From Stramonita haemastoma (lineage: Eukaryota > Mollusca > Gastropoda > Neogastropoda > Muricidae): 64,000 nt of DNA. The notes beneath the pieces are model-generated. The model was not told the DNA's origin. It searched no databases and saw only the letters and a list, made by a program, of their open reading frames with translations. Location: the NCBI GenBank assembly GCA_030674155.1, contig CM060327.1, forward strand, positions 19,226,355 through 19,290,354, written 5' to 3'. Below are positions 33,843 to 45,184 of the stretch, in pieces. A program made the position numbers and the translations under genes. Numbering within the stretch: position 1 is the first letter of the stretch; each line of letters starts with the position of its first letter.

Positions 33843-34465
33843 GCAAAAACACAGAGAAAGCACCTTCGAGAAAATGGACAGGCATTGTTATGAAAAAGAC
33901 CGGGTTATCCACGCGACTGGAGACTGCATTGTTGGCTGTCGCACAACTGTCGTTATTACAAAAGAGCAGACCACATACATTTGTTAAACATAAAAAAGTA
34001 CAAAGCAGTACCGTTGGATTAAGCTTACAATGTGAACAGTAAGAAACGACCATCCAATCTGAGCCTGTCACTGTAGAACGGAACGCCAGCACATACTTCA
34101 GCTTAGGTAGATCTAGGTGTTGAGTACATTTCTTTTATCTATCTGTCTGACCTGCACACTGGTCTTTTTTTTCTCTCCTGCAGTTATCGGGAAAATGTGT
34201 TACAGCTTCATTTTTTTTCGAATTCTGCCGCTTAATAGTGTCAGGGGAATTCAGGCTGCCATATATAATCATTTGGGAAATGATGGAGAAGTTGTCACTC
34301 GTCACTTGCGCTTGTTTTTCTACACTACTATTTTATGAGGAAAAAAACAAACACTTTTTAACAACACATACACTTTCATCTCTCTATAGATTGGCGTTCG
34401 CAGTTACCCGAACGTGGTCTAAATCTGCTGCCTTCCGCGTCTCTCAATAGACTTTTTTGGCAATA
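33843..34465. other. Unique sequence with one strong acceptor-like site
   Basis: TTTTTTTTCTCTCCTGCAG at 34165-34183 (+) looks like a 3' splice site, but the following frame is not recognised and lies on the strand opposite the CELF exon. Confidence 0.4.
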
Positions 34466-34615
34466 CATAATACATACATACATACATACATACATACATA
34501 CATACATACATACATACATACATACATACATACATACATACATACATACGTACATATGTACATACGTACATACATATATACAATCGTACATATATGATAT
34601 ATATGATATATATAT

Positions 34616-34686
<71 letters not shown>

Positions 34687-34715
34687 ATGTGAGTGTGTGT
34701 GTGTGTGTGTGCGCA
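34466..34715. repeat. (CATA)n-(AT)n-(TG)n microsatellite
   Basis: About 23 CATA units, degenerate TACG/TATG, about 36 AT units, then GTGTGT. Confidence 0.97.
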
Positions 34716-36059
34716 CGCGCGCAATCAACGAACCATAATGGAAAACTAATTATAGTTTATTCTTCCTGAGATTTTGAAAGAGCTGCCAAAGGTCTACCTT
34801 TTCAATTACCTTGAAGAGTAAAGGTTTATTAGAGACTGGACTGTAAAGTTAAGACTTTTTCGCTTTTGGAAAAAAAAAAATTGATAATTATCATCTTAAA
34901 TACAAATAGGAAAATGTCAGCGAGCAGAGTGTCATTATATCAGTGAAGAGACAGACAGACAGACAGAAAGACACAGAGAGCAGCGAAAATGGTATGCCAA
35001 CTTCCATAACAATATAGCACCAGTCTGATTCAAATTAATAAGCATTGATATGAACAGAAAAAGCACACAAAAAAGTATACCATCTATTATAGTACTAAAG
35101 CGTAAGCGTATTGTGTAAAATAAATGAGTATTGTGTATACTATATCAGGACAGTAACCAACAACTGATATTAATGCAAATAACAGAATCGAACAGTGACA
35201 GAAACGTGAAGAAAGAAAACCTGTTTAAGGTAATATCACAAGTGTGTTTGCTGGTTAAACAACAATTTACATCAAAAGAAAGGTATGTAAATAGATCAGA
35301 CAGATGAGAGGAGAACGTCGGCTGACAGGTACATAAGCAGCAAGACGTGTAGATAGGTAGATACATCGCATCAATATTGCAAGCAAACTTCAGACGAGTG
35401 GGTATCAGTTTCCAGCTTCCACAGAAGAAATTGCTGTGTGTGAAATGTTCCATACACGTCCCATCCTTTTGCAATTTGAATTGATTTGTGTAAAAGTCAT
35501 CCTCATTCCTAGAGACATTTCACTGTACTTTTTTTTCTCGAATGCATAAAATAAATAAATGAATAAATAGGTAAATAAATGATAAATGAACAATGGAAGA
35601 AGAGGGGGGAAAGCCAATTAAAGTGAAACAATGTGACTAAGCAATTAGATTCTAACAATTACAAAAAATCAATGGTAGAGCGAGAAATGACCTTTGTAAT
35701 GTCAATTACTTTACGTGTCTGTAAACACATTTTTACAGACTTTGCTGACACATTGTCGGCGCCAGAACCGTTACAGTGAGTATTCAAAACAGGTCAATAT
35801 AAAAAAAAAAACGTGCTCCAGAGATAGTGACTGGCGTCAGGAGCATGTTCTGTTTTGGAAATGCTTCATTTTTCAGGAGCAAACAAAATACTTGAGATTA
35901 ACCTCGAATAAGACAATATTTCACACTTCCTAAGAAGATGTATAGACTGCATGTAGCATTTTCAATATTGCATAAACTTCTAAAGCATCCGGTTTAATTT
36001 CATTTTTGATACCTCCCCCAAACCTGATTTTCCGATAAAATCCTCGAATCGATGCTTTA
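34716..36059. other. AT-rich unique sequence
   Basis: Only short (GACA)n at 34952 and AAATAAATGAATAAAT at 35546 stand out. No gene. Confidence 0.5.
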
Positions 36060-36345
36060 ATCAATACAAAATCACTCGCACTAATGAAGCCCTAGCTTCA
36101 TGCTGGATATTTTACGTTGTGTCTGCAATTCAACAAACGCTGACATTGAGTTACGGGCCCGATCTTTAACGTGCATATTTGATCTTCTACACGCGTCTTG
36201 ACACAAAGGCGGGGAAGGTACTGCCATGTGTGCATACGAATTGACTGTAGGATCGTAAATATCCCCACTCCCTAATCTGCCAGGCGCCGCCGAGACCCCA
36301 ATTATGCAGTGACTTTAGGGCTCTTAGGGTAAGAAGTTAAATGTT
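36060..36345 (-). repeat. SINE-3, decayed second copy
   Basis: CGATCTTTAACGTGCATATT, GATCTTCTACACGCG, then CCAGGCGCCGCCGAGACCCC. These blocks occur in the same order as at 3690-3980. The tRNA-like head is badly eroded. Confidence 0.65.
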
Positions 36346-36504
36346 TTATTCATTCCAGCACCCGTGCCAGAATGATAGAGGACAGACTGACAAGGATGTC
36401 AAGTAGTAGAGAGAGTGGGTTTTTTTTGTTTTAGTTTGTGGTTTTTAACAGTATCTTTTGTTAAAGGGTTGTATCGTTGATGGGTTCGTGGGATTATTGC
36501 AGTA

Positions 36505-36508
36505 GCGG

Positions 36509-36544
<36 letters not shown>

Positions 36545-36630
36545 TGTGTGTGTGTGGTGTAAGTGTGTGTGTGTGTGTGTGTTAAGTGTTGTGTGTGTGT
36601 GTTAAGTGAGAGAGAGAGAGAGAGAGAGAG

Positions 36631-36703
<73 letters not shown>
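36505..36703. repeat. (TGCG)n-(TG)n-(GA)n-(TG)n microsatellite
   Basis: Ten TGCG units, TG runs with TTAAGTG breaks, 15 GA units, then TG to 36703. Confidence 0.97.
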
Positions 36704-36704
<1 letters not shown>

Positions 36705-37100
36705 TAAAGGTGTTAGCACTTCAGAGTTATCAATAATTGCAAAGAAGTCTTCTTTTTTATTCTAGAACTTGAACACAAGACTCTAGGCTTAAACCAGTAT
36801 ATTCTTGAGAGATAGAGAGAGAGTGAGAGAGAGAGAGAGACTTTTTTTCAGAGAGCGGGGGGGATGGGGACGGTGTTTTTGTTTTTGTCTAGCAGTAGAG
36901 TTGATGGGGCCCGGTCCAAAAAGGGGACAGCAGACAAATAGAGATAGAAGATGACACATTGGAATCCTTTCATGCATTGTGTAAGACTATAGTGTGTAAA
37001 GTCAGATATCTAAAGTCAGATATTGTTCAATTGCTTGTTCACATGTTCTACTGCCCCTTTTATTAAATTGTGGATGATTTTAACATTTTGAATTGAGATG
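36704..37100. other. Unique sequence with short GA tract
   Basis: GAGA at 36810-36840; nothing else recognised. Confidence 0.5.
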
Positions 37101-37102
37101 AA

Positions 37103-37103
37103 A

Positions 37104-37155
<52 letters not shown>

Positions 37156-37170
37156 CATATACATACATAC
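37103..37170. repeat. (AT)n microsatellite
   Basis: About 25 units with single breaks. Confidence 0.96.
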
Positions 37171-37199
37171 AGAGAATCAAGCAAACTGGCAGAGATTAA

Positions 37200-37758
37200 A
37201 ATGCACGCGCGCGCGCGCGTGCACACTTACAAACACACACACACACACTCCCTCAGATGGAGAGACAGACAGACAGGTAGACAGACAGATAGATACTTAG
37301 CTATGGAGCAGCAAAACACCAAGGCATAGAGGAAGACAAAAACAAAACACGGAGACAAGTAAACGTCAGAACACATAGAGGCAAACCTCACTGAGAAAAA
37401 AAAAGACGAAAAATACAGACATACGAGAAGATAGGCAGATAGACAGACAGAAAGACAATGGAAAGACAACACAAACATCTTAAAAAAAAAAAATTAAAAG
37501 CAGCAGAACACAAACAGACAAGCAAGTAAACAGAGAACAGAAAGGCAAATAGAAAAGTAGACTGGCGGATTGACAACAATTCTAGACAGACAGCAGGCAG
37601 ATAGACACCACTCCAGCAGACAGGGGGAGAAACTGGTTTCGGGCTGGCCGACAGGGAGGCTCAGATAGAGAGAGACAGTGGAGGGAGGGAGAGACAGAGA
37701 CAGACAGATAGACGGACAGGGAGACAAAGACAGACAGACAGACAGACAGAAAGGCAGG
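37200..37758. repeat. (GC)n, (CA)n and GACA/GATA-rich low complexity beside the exon
   Basis: GC at 37205-37220, CA at 37231-37247, then 500 bp rich in CAGACAGA, AGATAG and AACAC words up to the splice donor. In gene sense this is UCUGUCUGU- and UGUGU-rich RNA. Confidence 0.8.
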
Positions 37759-37760
37759 TG

Positions 37761-37766
37761 ACTCAC
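37761..37766 (-). promoter_or_regulatory. 5' splice site (GTGAGT) of the CELF-like exon
   Basis: The exon ends CCTGGG and is followed on the minus strand by GTGAGT, close to the metazoan donor consensus. It leaves a phase-0 junction after the LPG residues. Confidence 0.8.
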
Positions 37767-37849
37767 CCCAGGCAGTGTCTTCTGCTCATGCAGAGCCTGT
37801 TGAGCTTTGATGGCGCTCTCCCTGGTGCAGTACGTCAGGAAAGCACATC
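37767..37849 (-). CDS. Internal exon of a CELF/Bruno-like RNA-binding protein (part of RRM1)
   Basis: This 83-base exon reads on the minus strand. Its first two bases complete a split codon (probably Gly) and 27 codons follow without a stop. The peptide contains [11 protein letters not shown], then IKAQQ, then [10 protein letters not shown]. This matches the second half of RRM1 in CELF/Bruno proteins: the RNP1-type aromatic strand, the following helix and the LHEQKTLPG loop. The LTYC and HEQKTLPG wording is closer to CELF3-6 than to CELF1/2, as I recall those families. Borders are right: intron AG ends at 37850 and a GTGAGT donor lies at 37766-37761. An 83-base exon here also fits my memory of vertebrate CELF genes. 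These proteins bind GU-rich RNA in nucleus and cytoplasm and control splicing, decay and translation. Codons are ordinary and there is no frameshift. It is the only convincing host exon in the window; its neighbouring exons were searched for by eye and not found. Confidence 0.88.
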
Positions 37850-37868
37850 CTGAAACATCGGCATCACC
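37850..37868 (-). promoter_or_regulatory. 3' splice site of the CELF-like exon
   Basis: On the minus strand the sequence runs GCCGATGTTTCAG into the exon. The AG is at the expected place, but the pyrimidine tract is short and purine-interrupted, so this is a weak acceptor. Such exons often depend on enhancers or trans-factors. Confidence 0.7.
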
Positions 37869-37869
37869 T

Positions 37870-37996
37870 TGTCGTCATATCATCATATTGTCGTTTATCG
37901 TCGTATCATCATCATATCATCATATCATCATCATATCATCATCCTCATCATCATCATCATCATCACGTCATGATAACCCCACCACCACCACCATCA

Positions 37997-38051
<55 letters not shown>

Positions 38052-38400
38052 GTGCCTTCACGCTGTTTCGATCTGAATCATGTGTATTACAATATCTAAT
38101 TAATCGTAATCACACTTGTTCTTGTCATTGCCGTCGTTGTAATCAACACCATCTTCATCATACATCTCGATTGCTTGTTCTTGTCGTTGTTGTTGTTGTT
38201 GTTGTGCTGTTGTCGTTGCTGTTGTTGTTATTGTTGTTTTGTTGTTGTGTTGTTATTATCTTCTTTATTCTATCTCTTCTTCTCTTCTTTTCTTCTTCTT
38301 CTTCTTCTTCATTTTTTTTCTTTTCCTCTTCTTTTCTTCTTCTTCTTTCATTTCTTCTCTTCTTTTCTTCTTCTTCTCTTCTTCTTCTCTTTGATTTTGT
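37870..38400. repeat. (CAT)n, (TTG)n and (TTC)n triplet tracts
   Basis: ATC/CAT triplets at 37874-38052 start within 25 bp of the exon's acceptor; TTG at 38183-38250; TTC at 38275-38390. Confidence 0.95.
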
Positions 38401-38504
38401 TTCTTTCTGTTGGTTCCAGTCTTACCCTGCTCATCTTCTTGTGTTTAAGAATTTTCTGTGGATGTAACCTTTTATGTGATTAGGTGTTTAACTCACGAGT
38501 CAAA

Positions 38505-38868
38505 TTGACATTAATTTTTCTGTGTAAAATTCAAGCTACTGTCCCCGCAGAGAGAGCATCACCACAAGAGCAGCGTCATCCATTTAAAATGTTGTCTGTT
38601 TGCTTGTGTATTTCTCAATGAGGATGACTTTTTCCTTTAAAAAAAGTTTTGGCATGGACAACTCTTTTGTTGCCATGTGTTCTTTTATGTGCACTGAATA
38701 TGTGTTGCAAGTGGGACCTCGGTTTATCGTCTCGTCTGAAAGACTACACCCAGACCACCACTCAAGGATGGGGGAAAAGCTCGATCTTAAACGGGATCGA
38801 ACTCCGCACTCTCGCATTCTAGATGGGCGCAATATTTCTAGACCACCCATCCTTTATTTGTCATATGT
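38505..38868 (-). repeat. SINE-2, near-complete
   Basis: On the minus strand the head has GGTGGTCTAGAAATATTGCG and a GTTCGATCCCGTTT B-box. Core on the plus strand is GGGACCTCGGTTTATCGTCT (38717), flanked by GACTACACCCAGACCACCAC. The body ends with GGCATGGACAACTCTTTTG and GAGAGAGCATCACCACAAG. Confidence 0.87.
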
Positions 38869-39133
38869 CTTTTCCATAATAATTAAAACCGTTGATTTTT
38901 CTTTGAAATCATTGACCTGGTTGGCTGTTGTCTTGAATTATGTATCAGTAATACATATCCATACTACTTTTGACAGATACAAGCAGATAGCTGGGGGGGG
39001 GGGGGGGGTCTTTGTAAAGCTGAAATTAGAGTCAGCGATATTTCTTTGAACAGATTGGCTTCGATGCTTTTCACTGGTCTTATTCTCATGGTAGGGTCTT
39101 TGATCTGCCTTTGATTAATTGATCTAGATAGAT

Positions 39134-39135
<2 letters not shown>

Positions 39136-39173
<38 letters not shown>

Positions 39174-39190
39174 TATATAATATATATAAC
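39136..39190. repeat. (AT)n microsatellite
   Basis: Interrupted TATA run. Confidence 0.95.
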
Positions 39191-39291
39191 AGCATTAATG
39201 ACGATGTGGAATAGATGTGTATTTATGTATGTATGTATATATGTATGTATATAGATATATGCATGTATACATAATTACATACATACAACAC

Positions 39292-39300
39292 ACACACACA

Positions 39301-39362
<62 letters not shown>

Positions 39363-39376
39363 ACACACACACAACA
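39292..39376. repeat. (CA)n microsatellite
   Basis: About 40 units; UG repeats in the gene's sense, 1.4 kb upstream of the exon. Confidence 0.97.
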
Positions 39377-39817
39377 CAGAGGAAAGATAAGGGTGTCATT
39401 GTTGACACTGTTGTCACTGCTAACGGCAATGAGTGCCCAGTTTACAGAGAAAATTGGTATAAATGTATGGATGTGGAAGAACGATCAATAAGATAACGTA
39501 ATATTAAACAGCTTTAATTCTTTGCAGAGTGTCGTTTGTTTCTATTTTGAGTCGTTTTTTTTCTTTATTCTTTTAAACTTTTTATATAATTTTGGTGGTG
39601 GTGGTGGTGTTGATGTTGTTCTTCTTCTTAAAAGCAGTCATACACGCAAACTTCACATTAAGTGTGCAATTTCAATCTCACAGTGCTTTCCCCGATGGGA
39701 TGAGTGAATCCAAGAGCACATTTTGGGTGACCTCTAGTGTTAAGCTGGGGAACGCACAACGACAACAACAACATTCATACTGACACACATTCACATTCTG
39801 TAACATACACTCACTCA

Positions 39818-39842
39818 TACACACACACACACACACACACAC

Positions 39843-39925
<83 letters not shown>
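39818..39925. repeat. (CA)n microsatellite
   Basis: About 52 units with one AACA break; UG repeats in the gene's sense. Confidence 0.98.
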
Positions 39926-39928
<3 letters not shown>

Positions 39929-40149
39929 GTCAAACCAAACCAAACCAAACCAAGCACTGTGATCGTATTTACAGTCAAGGAAAGAACAATGCTAAAATCC
40001 CCGATTGCTATTCAGTCATACGTAGCTGTACAGAAAGCACTGAAAGAGGGTAACCGAAAGATGAGAATGTGATCCATGATTCCAGGTGACCCAAACAGTT
40101 AGTAAGAAAGTCTTGAATTTATCATTATTATTTAAATACAACTCTAAGT

Positions 40150-40528
40150 GACAGCAAATTTCTCTGCGTGAAATTCAGGCTGCTGTCCCGGGGAGAGCGC
40201 GTCGCCACAAATGCAGCGCCATCCATTACTTTTTTTCTGTCTGCAAATGTATTTGTTTCCCTATCAGAGTGGGTTTTTTCTACAGAATTTTACCAGGGAC
40301 AACTCTCTTGTTGCCGTGGGTTCTTTTACGTGTGCTAAATAATTGTAACACACGGGACCTCGGTTTATCGTCTCATCCAAAAGACTAGCACCCAGACCAC
40401 CACTCATGGTCTAATGGATGGGGAAAAAGTTTCGGGCCTAAACGGGTTTCGAACCATTGCATACCTCCGACCCGGACTTGTCGCTTTCTAGGCAGGTGCA
40501 TTTTACCTCTAGACCACGATCTACTTAA
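40150..40528 (-). repeat. SINE-2, complete
   Basis: Head on the minus strand: GTGGTCTAGAGGTAAAATGC (A-box region), B-box complement GGGTTTCGAACC at 40444. Core GGGACCTCGGTTTATCGTCT at 40355-40374. Body GGGACAACTCTCTTGTTGCC and GAGCGCGTCGCCACAAATGC. Confidence 0.9.
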
Positions 40529-40549
40529 AGCATCTTAAGAGGAAGAAAA

Positions 40550-40672
40550 TCCCCCAAACCGGAATGCGGCTACCTTAATCAGTGGAATAAACATACACAT
40601 TCGCAAAAAAATATTTATCATTGGTGAACCTGGGAGCTCTAGCCGAGGAACGAAAACAAAAAACAAAAAAAC
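40550..40672 (+). repeat. SINE-1 module A, solitary copy
   Basis: CCCAAACCGGAATGCGGCTA, ACATTCGCAAAAAAATATT, GGGAGCTCTAGCCGAGGAAC, then an A-rich AAACAAAAAAACC tail. It begins within 25 bp of the SINE-2 head. Confidence 0.82.
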
Positions 40673-40908
40673 CCGCACCACCAACAAAATCAAGAAAGAA
40701 AACTTTCTGACATAGTGTATGTTGAAAAAAAAAAAAGAAGAGGATGCTAGGAAAAGAAGGGCGGGGATGGGCAGGATAATTCTGATTTTGTCTAAGCTGA
40801 TCATCCAGCTTGAACGCAGATGTAGCTTTGCACAATATGGAACGCACCGACCGCAAAATAACTACAGGCAACGGGAAAAGAAATTTCGATTTTTTTCTTT
40901 TTGTTCTT

Positions 40909-40913
<5 letters not shown>

Positions 40914-40995
<82 letters not shown>

Positions 40996-41010
40996 AGGGG
41001 GAAGTGGAGG

Positions 41011-41107
<97 letters not shown>
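40914..41107. repeat. (TG)n-(TC)n microsatellite
   Basis: About 38 TG units, a 24-bp spacer, then about 46 TC units. Confidence 0.98.
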
Positions 41108-41109
<2 letters not shown>

Positions 41110-41372
41110 TTAAAGTTTAAAGATTAGATTGAAAGTAGTGTATAGTTTAGATTTTGACATGATTTTTTGTGTTATTTGATATTCGCGTGCGCGCGCGTGC
41201 GTGCGTGCGCGTGTGTGTATGTGTGTGTGTGTTTGTGCATGTGTGTGTGATCCCCCCTTAACTTTTTTCATTTCCATATAAATTTCCATTGACTTTTGAT
41301 GTATGCATGTTTATAAGGACAGATTGTAAAACCAGGCTTCGCCTAAAATCCTTATCCTTGCGTAACAGTAAT

Positions 41373-41375
<3 letters not shown>

Positions 41376-41466
<91 letters not shown>

Positions 41467-41502
41467 GTGTGTGTGTGTGTGTGTCTGTGTCTGTGTGTGT
41501 TG
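41376..41502. repeat. (TC)n-(TG)n microsatellite
   Basis: About 43 TC units with one CTCC slip, then TG/TCTG. Confidence 0.98.
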
Positions 41503-41869
41503 TGTTCGTGTACATTTAACTTAGTTACTTTTCTCTCTCCAACCACTCTTCTCATCTTTCAGTAACTGTACGTGATCTGCGCGTGATGCGGGTATCCAGT
41601 TACAGGTGCGGCTGTATGTAGATTAGCACCAATCAGAAACCAGCACGTGCTCCCACGTCACACCTCCGACACTTCCGATATCTCAAGTTTCGTTGAACCG
41701 TCGATGGCTTCTTTACCAATCCATATCTGTTCTCACCATGCAGCTGGTATTTCTGTATTGATTTGCTTGCTCACTCGTTAAGATGTCATTTCCTTTACTT
41801 ACACCCTTTTTTCCCCCACCCATTTCCTTCAGTACTCTCAACACATAGGCAATAAAGGAGAGCAACTGG
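41503..41869. other. Unique sequence, nothing recognised
   Basis: CpG-containing, mixed composition; no coding signal. Confidence 0.5.
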
Positions 41870-42245
41870 ATTGGTGGTCTAGTGGTTAAGCCCTTGACTA
41901 GAAAGCGAAAAATGCAGGTTCTATTCCCGTGTATACCAAAGATTTGCCTCCGTCCATTAGACTTTGAACAGTGGTCTGGGTACAAGTTGTTTTTTTTTGA
42001 TGAGACGATAAACCGAGATACCCGTGTGCAACACGCCTTCAGCACACGTAAAAGAACCCACAACAAGAGTTTTCCCTGGCAAAATTGTGTAGAGAAAACC
42101 CCCTAATAGGGAAACAAATTCACTATAAAAATAAACCCAAACAAACCAAAAAAATGTGTGGAAGGCACTGCTTACGCGCTCTCCCTGGGAAGAGCAGCTG
42201 AATTTCACACAGAGAAATTGGCTGTGGCTGAAAGTGGTATTCAAT
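41870..42245 (+). repeat. SINE-2, complete, plus orientation
   Basis: A-box GTGGTCTAGTGGTTAAGCCC at 41874-41893, B-box-like GGTTCTATTCCC at 41918. Core GAGACGATAAACCGAGATAC at 42002. Body AAAAGAACCCACAACAAGAG, then CGCTCTCCCTGGGAAGAGCA and CACACAGAGAAATTGGCTG. Confidence 0.92.
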
Positions 42246-42855
42246 TCAAGTTTTGAAGAGACAAGGGAAAAGTTTATTTATCTGCTAGTTAAGTTTGGAA
42301 GGGCCAAAGGAAAAATTTATCTGTGATATCTGCTGGTTTTTTTGAAGGGGCAAGGAGGAAAGTTTCTTTTATCTGCTCGTTAAGTTTGGAAGGCCAAGGG
42401 GAAAGTTTATCTATAAGCTAATTAAGTTTGGAAGGGGCAAAGGGGGGAGTTTATTTTATCTGCTAGTTTAATTTTGAAGGGGAAAGTTCATTTCATCTGC
42501 TAGTTACTTTTGGACAGGGAAGGGAAATTTATGTGCTATTTAAGTTTGGAAGGGCAAGGGAAAGTTGTTGTTTTTTTATCTCTTAGTAAAGTTTTCAAAG
42601 GACAACGAAAAAGTTTGTTTTCTCTGTTAATTAAGTTTTGAAGGGGCCAAGGGAAAGTTTATTTATATGCTAAGTTTTGAATGGGGCATGGGAAAATTTT
42701 ATTCATCTGCTGTGAAATTTTGAAGGGGCAAGGGAAAAGTTGTTTTTATCTGTTACCTAAATTTTGAAGGGGCAAGGGAAATTTTGGTTTTTTTTATCAT
42801 AGTAAAACTTTGAAGGGGCTAGGGAAAAGCTTGTGATATCTAATGGGTAGCAGAA
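42240..42855. repeat. 43-bp minisatellite
   Basis: Unit about 43-45 bp: TTTTGAAGGGGCAAGGGAAA, AGTTTATTTATCTGCTAGTT, AAG. About 14 units, all imperfect. It starts where SINE-2 ends. Confidence 0.9.
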
Positions 42856-43060
42856 AATGATGATAGTAATGGACAGCGAAAATCAGGATATTTTCATTGT
42901 AAGATGCAGGAAAAACACTCAGGGTAAAGGACAACCAAAAGCAGCAAGTTTTCCGTTGTTAAAGGCCAGAAAGCAGTCTTGGTAAAGGGCAGACCCAACC
43001 AGGTTTTCATATAATCTCAGAATGTCGAAAAACTCTTATGGCAAAGGGCAGGGTTAAACT
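42856..43060. repeat. Decayed extension of the 43-bp minisatellite
   Basis: GGTAAAGGACAACCAAAAGC, GGTAAAGGGCAGACCCAACC, GGCAAAGGGCAGGGTTAAAC: units of about 50 bp with a shared AAAGGRCA core. Confidence 0.6.
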
Positions 43061-43061
43061 G

Positions 43062-43077
43062 AATATATATATATATA

Positions 43078-43118
<41 letters not shown>
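43062..43118. repeat. (AT)n microsatellite
   Basis: Two TATA runs with an AATACAT break. Confidence 0.95.
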
Positions 43119-43121
<3 letters not shown>

Positions 43122-43334
43122 TGTTGTGTGTTGTAGTGTTGTTGTGTGTGTGTGTGTGTGTGTGTTTAAGCTCGCTTCTACGCATGGGAACATTCACGCG
43201 AGAAAGCGAGACAGACATACACATAGACAGAGGGTGCAGAGCAAGAGAGACAGAATACCTGCAACAAAAAAAACAATATCTGTATCATTCTGCACTCGTA
43301 ACCCGCTTCACTATGCTTCCCAACATCACTGGGC

Positions 43335-43640
43335 AGCTGAGCAAATGCATCAGCAACTTTCTGTCTGACAGACAACAGACAGTCAGCATTGACAAAGCCG
43401 GTTCAGACAATGTACCAGTACAACCCACAGTCCCACAGGGGTCCGTTCTGACTGCCTACCTCTTCCTCTTTTGAATAAATGACATCCCAAACGGCCAATC
43501 TGCTAGAACCAGACTGTTTGCTGATGACACAGCCTGCTGAAAAACAACAAACAGCGAAACGGAGTAAAAGCAACACCTAGACAAACTGACAGCCTGACCA
43601 AATATAACTTCTGGCTTTTGAAGGCACATGACCCCTTTTC
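43335..43640 (+). pseudogene. LINE reverse transcriptase core, broken
   Basis: Plus-strand reading gives CISNFLSDRQQTVSID, then VPQGSVL, a premature stop at 43472-43474, then INDIPNG and RLFADDTA followed by another stop. VPQGSVL...INDI...FADD are hallmark blocks of a non-LTR reverse transcriptase palm; FADD carries the catalytic aspartates. The reading then weakens to a HLDKLTA-like stretch. At least three in-frame stops are present, so it is dead. It is 5'-truncated: an AT/TG microsatellite and a low-complexity stretch lie upstream. The C-terminal part of apparently the same element lies at 44175-44620. Confidence 0.85.
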
Positions 43641-43679
43641 GGACTATCTGCTAGAGGTTTCATAACCACAACCAAAATA

Positions 43680-44155
43680 AAATATCAGAGTGTTACCTTC
43701 TTCACTGAATGGAAAACACATTTTAAATTTTGCCAACGATATGGGAGTGACTACATTGAATGGGAAATTACAATTCTAATTTTACGAGAGAAAAAAGTTA
43801 TAATTTTGCAAACACTTCAGGAGTAGCCATCTACAACGAATTGGAAAATACAGTTCTAATTTCGCCAATAACGCTATTTGAATTTGTCAACACTCTTGAG
43901 CTTTGCCATCTACAGTGACTGGAAAAGTCAAGTCTAAGTTTTGCTAACAATCTGGGACTTACTATACATATTAAATAAGAAAAAAACAGAAGTAAATTTG
44001 CCAATACTCCGGAAGTAAAAATCTTCAAAGAATGGGAAAACATAATACTAATTTATCCAACAATCCGGTGGGTAGTTATCAGTTCCAATGAACTGGAAAA
44101 CGCAGTTCTAAATTTGCCAGCACAGCCTTCAGAACCCCGGATTCTTAAAACACAA
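43680..44155. repeat. 56-bp minisatellite inside the broken LINE
   Basis: Unit about 56 bp: GGAAAATACAGTTCTAATTT, CGCCAACAATCCGGGAGTAG, CCATCTACAATGAATT. About eight imperfect units. Confidence 0.85.
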
Positions 44156-44174
44156 AAGCTGGCCCAATCAGCAT

Positions 44175-44620
44175 CAAAGTGAAAGCTTACAAGGCCGGGG
44201 TTTGTCTCACCCTAAAGCGTTGTAGTCAAGCCTGTGATTCAAGTCTGTGATCCTTATTAAAGTGAAAACTTAAAGAACCCAGAAAGGATATATTAAAAGA
44301 GGTAATGCCAGATGGGTTGTAACAACGCATCATAGAACATCAAACGTGACTGACACGCTCATCAGCCCCAACACTCTTCAGTGGGATTCTCAAGAAGTAC
44401 GGTGAAGGGAAAATAGTCTTTGGCTTTACAAGCACAACTCCAAGGGTCCCATGATCGACCAAATCAGATATCAATAACGTCACAACGCCCCATCGTCCTG
44501 TGTCCGACAGTGCCCCTTAAAACGCTGCGTTAGAAACTGTAGAAACTATTCTTACATCAAGTTCACAGTCTGAGAGTGGAACGACCTTTGAAGGTCGTTG
44601 GACTGAGGCTGTCATTAACC
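44175..44620 (+). pseudogene. LINE reverse transcriptase C-terminal part, broken
   Basis: Frames in order give VKAYKAGV, then ARWVVTTHHRTSNVTDTL, LQWDSQE, LWLYKHN, and, after frame changes, NSYIKFTV and EWNDL. This matches the consensus order in CR1/L2- and jockey-like LINEs: the AY..LVRP block, RRAARWV...SSVTDML, LxWxSLexRR, LYK, YxxSFFPRTIxxWNxLP. Several stops and at least one frame change show decay. Same strand as the core at 43335-43640; a 56-bp minisatellite now separates the two. A TC microsatellite begins just after the end. Confidence 0.75.
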
Positions 44621-44645
44621 TCGATAGCCGTCCTCGAATCATGGG

Positions 44646-44850
<205 letters not shown>

Positions 44851-44960
44851 CCTCCCGCTGACTCTTCAGACAGCCATCCCCAACATAAACGAAAAAGTCC
44901 CAAAATTTTCAGAATAGTGTACACTGAGGGTAGACAGTTCTGGAAGAAAATATGCGAGAG

Positions 44961-45060
44961 AGAGAGAATGAATGAATGAATGAATGAATGAATGAATGAA
45001 TAATCTTTATTTTTCAAGGGTTACAGAGTAAGCATTGCATACTTTTTTTCATAGGGCCCT
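44961..45060 (-). repeat. LINE/SINE-like 3' tail (family I) with (TGAA)n
   Basis: On the minus strand AAAAATAAAGATT is followed by repeated ATTC. The adjoining TTTTTCAAGGGTTACAGAGT and TTTTTTTCATAGGGCCCTTG resemble 61555-61615. Confidence 0.65.
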
Positions 45061-45069
45061 TGCCCTGAT

Positions 45070-45132
45070 CAGAGAGAGAGAGAGAGAGAGAGAGAGAAGC
45101 GCACGCACGCACGCACGCCGCGCGCGCGCGCG

Positions 45133-45184
<52 letters not shown>

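Noticed and set aside
34165..34340. Strong acceptor-like TCTCCTGCAG followed by an open frame (+)
   Set aside because: Opposite strand to the only real exon, no donor that closes an exon, and unrecognised protein.
36500..36703. Telomere- or centromere-like repeat
   Set aside because: TG and TGCG runs are short and mixed; no TTAGGG array or long satellite monomer is present anywhere.
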